A stretch of 14,181 nucleotides of DNA from the NCBI GenBank assembly GCA_027007465.1, contig JALTFF010000001.1, positions 1 through 14,181 of the forward strand, given 5' to 3'. Made by a program: the position numbers and the translations under genes. The notes under the pieces were generated by a model. That model was given only the letters and a program-made list of their open reading frames with translations, made no database searches and was not told the origin of the DNA. Source of the stretch: a bacterium (GTDB lineage Bacteria > Patescibacteriota > Patescibacteriia > Patescibacteriales > JALTFF01). Numbering within the stretch: the stretch's first letter is position 1; every line of letters begins with the position of its first letter. Below are positions 12,558 to 14,181 of this stretch, one piece after another.

Positions 12558-14117
12558 ATGCATTTTCTAAAAAAAATATTAAAATACAAAATAAACTTTA
12601 CTTTATCTTTTACAGTTTTATTAGCTTTCTTATTGATAGTTAATTTTTTAAGTTATCAATTTTACAAAACATGGGATTTAACACAAAATAAAGATTACTC
12701 AATTAGTAAGGCAACTAAGAAAATACTTAGTAATTTAGATGATATAGTTACTATAAAAGTATATTTTAGTAAAAATTTGCCTAGTCGGTATGTTAATTTA
12801 AAACAGGAAGTATCAGATGTTTTAAATGAATATGTTAATTATAGTCATGGAAAGATTGTTTATCAATTTATTGATCCTAAGGAAGATGGCAGTGATGAAC
12901 TAATTAAAGAATTAATGATTTTAGGAATTCCTAAATTGCAATTCAATGTTTTAGAAAAAGATAAATATCAAGTAGTGCAAGGTTATTTAGGTATGGGAAT
13001 TTATTATAAAGATAAAAAAGAAGCTATTCCAGTGGTAGATAATACTGATAATTTAGAATATGAGCTTACTAGTGCTATTAAAAAAGCTATAAGCAAAAAA
13101 ACAATAACTATTGGTTGGGCAAGCGGCAATGATGAATTAGACATTGAAAATGAAGCGCATATAGCTTATAAAAAATTAAGTGAATTATATCAAGTAAGAA
13201 TAGTAAATCTTTCAAATCTTGAAAAAATTCCAGAAGATATAAGTTCATTAATTGTCGCAGGTCCGAAAAAGAAATTTAATAAAAAAGAAAAATATTTGCT
13301 TGATCAATTTTTACTAAGAGGCAAAAGTATTTTCTTCTTAGTTGACGGCGTAGTAGTTGATAATCATCTGTTAGCCAAGAAAAATGATTTTGATCTGCAA
13401 AAATTATTTAATAATTATGGCATTCAATTTAATAAAGATTTAGTTTTAGATAGTTCAAATGCTATGGCTAGCTTTACTCAAGGTTATGTTACTTATATGA
13501 CAAATTATCCATTTTGGCCAAAAATTAACCAATTTGGATTTGACAAAAATAATCCAGCTGTTTCTAAATTAGAAAGCTTAATATTACCATGGGTTTCTAA
13601 TGTAAGTATATTAGAAAATAAAAAGATAAATAAAAATAAGTATAGTGAATTGGTTAAAACAACAAATAGAGCTTGGCTAATGCAAAATTCTTTTGATCTT
13701 AATCCTCACCAAAATTTCATTGTTAATAGTCAGAATCAATATAGCTTAGCAGTATTTGAATCAGGGCATTTTGAAAGTTATTTTAAGGATAAAAATAAAC
13801 CAATTAAAAATAATAAAGTAAAATTTATTAAATCAACAGATAATGGTAAATTAGTTATTGTTGGTGATAGTGATTTTATTAAAGATAATTTTGTTAATAG
13901 ATTTAGAGATAATTTATTATTTTTTCAAAACATTACAGATTATTTAAATCTAGATCAAGATTTAATAAATATTAGATCAAGAGGAATTACAAATAGACCT
14001 ATTAAAGAATTATCTGAAAGTAATAAATTAATTATAAGATATGTTAATATTTTTGGTATATCTATATTGATAATATTATTTGGCATAGCAAGATATGTTA
14101 TGAGAAAAAGGAATTAA
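12558..14117 (+). CDS. GldG-like ABC transporter auxiliary protein
   Basis: This is a 519-residue protein of the GldG/ABC_transp_aux type. It has a short basic N-terminus, a transmembrane helix at about 14-35, then the characteristic WDLTQNKDYSISKATKKILSNL (about 58-60 residues in: membrane-proximal 'Lt.nk.ysLS..T' segment), VTIKVYFSKNLP, a long extracytoplasmic region including IGWASGNDE, SSLIVAGPKKKF, LDQFLLRGKSIFFLVDG and KLVIVGDSDF (DUF4350-like fold), and a second helix at about 492-512 followed by RYVMRKRN. Family members partner with GldA/GldF-type ABC transporters; the extracellular domain may bind the exported or surface-attached substrate, but its biochemical role is unsettled. It is the third gene of the operon, 8 bases after the permease. 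Length is normal for a stand-alone GldG. Gliding itself should not be inferred from this trio alone. Confidence 0.88.
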   Translation: MHFLKKILKYKINFTLSFTVLLAFLLIVNFLSYQFYKTWDLTQNKDYSISKATKKILSNLDDIVTIKVYFSKNLPSRYVNLKQEVSDVLNEYVNYSHGKIVYQFIDPKEDGSDELIKELMILGIPKLQFNVLEKDKYQVVQGYLGMGIYYKDKKEAIPVVDNTDNLEYELTSAIKKAISKKTITIGWASGNDELDIENEAHIAYKKLSELYQVRIVNLSNLEKIPEDISSLIVAGPKKKFNKKEKYLLDQFLLRGKSIFFLVDGVVVDNHLLAKKNDFDLQKLFNNYGIQFNKDLVLDSSNAMASFTQGYVTYMTNYPFWPKINQFGFDKNNPAVSKLESLILPWVSNVSILENKKINKNKYSELVKTTNRAWLMQNSFDLNPHQNFIVNSQNQYSLAVFESGHFESYFKDKNKPIKNNKVKFIKSTDNGKLVIVGDSDFIKDNFVNRFRDNLLFFQNITDYLNLDQDLINIRSRGITNRPIKELSESNKLIIRYVNIFGISILIILFGIARYVMRKRN

Positions 14118-14122
14118 GTTAA

Positions 14123-14181
14123 ATGAAATATATAACAATAACAATCGCAAGTGCTTGCCATTATAGAGGATATATTCCTGT
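14123..14181 (+). CDS. Possible start of next operon gene, truncated by window end
   Basis: ATG 14123, five bases after the GldG-like stop, opens a frame that stays open for 19 codons to the window end (MKYITITIASACHYRGYIP). The spacing fits a fourth operon gene. The residues do not resemble the DUF4340 protein that often follows gldG, and no Shine-Dalgarno sequence is present. Too little is visible to name it. Confidence 0.3.
   Translation, partial: MKYITITIASACHYRGYIP

Noticed and set aside
14147..14158. GCAAG-TG-CTTGC inverted repeat near the window end
   Set aside because: Only five base pairs with a 2-nt loop, no T run on the + strand, and it lies within a possible coding start; too little context.
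1..14181. UGA recoding to glycine as in some CPR lineages (Gracilibacteria, Absconditabacteria)
   Set aside because: No large gene contains an in-frame TGA, and glycine is encoded by ordinary GGN codons throughout.

Overview
The window is a strongly AT-rich stretch with every supported gene on the + strand, mostly short spacers, TAA stops on all major genes, and no Shine-Dalgarno sequence at a normal distance before any major start. No in-frame TGA interrupts about 4,000 codons, so UGA is not recoded. This style, with the gene set (patatin lipase, PHP-type PolX, PilM-like protein with SH3b tail, Cys-pair repeat protein, Gld-type ABC export trio), suggests a Patescibacteria (CPR) genome, probably Parcubacteria-like. 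That assignment is an inference from gene content; no rRNA or tRNA is present to confirm it.

Layout. 1-722: 3' part of a patatin-like phospholipase whose GxSxG elbow is visible at the window edge. 763-2499: family X DNA polymerase with an intact PHP nuclease domain. 2655-3593: an unrecognised membrane-anchored protein with eight tandem ~26-residue repeats, each carrying two cysteines. It is closed off by two back-to-back Rho-independent terminators (3681-3749). 3845-5647: a PilM-like actin-fold protein with an internal PilN-type INLLP motif, an Asn-rich linker, a transmembrane helix and a C-terminal SH3b domain. 5683-5922: a doubtful small ORF. 6003-8099: an MGDG-synthase/MurG-type glycosyltransferase fused to a C-terminal domain with the His-then-Cys order of permuted papain-like enzymes. 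It ends at a good terminator (8128-8156). 8319-10700: a short UvrA that lacks the UvrB-binding module (UvrA2 class), driven by a near-consensus promoter placed so close that the mRNA should be leaderless. 10701-10876: a structured intergenic region with two hairpins and a possible 14-codon leader ORF. 10877-14117: a tight three-gene operon for a GldA/GldF/GldG-like ABC-2 exporter, followed by the possible start of another gene.

How the genes relate. Three themes recur. Envelope and surface work: patatin, Cys-repeat protein, PilM-SH3b, glycolipid glycosyltransferase fusion, Gld-type ABC complex. DNA repair: PolX and UvrA2-like. Compact regulation: tandem terminators and a leaderless promoter. 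Apart from the ABC operon the genes look like independent transcription units.

The strongest candidates for undescribed biology are the glycosyltransferase-permuted-papain fusion, the PilM-INLLP-TM-SH3b single-chain protein with decayed nucleotide-binding motifs, and the eight-fold Cys-pair repeat protein. A structured 14-nt motif in three intergenic regions is a further lead.
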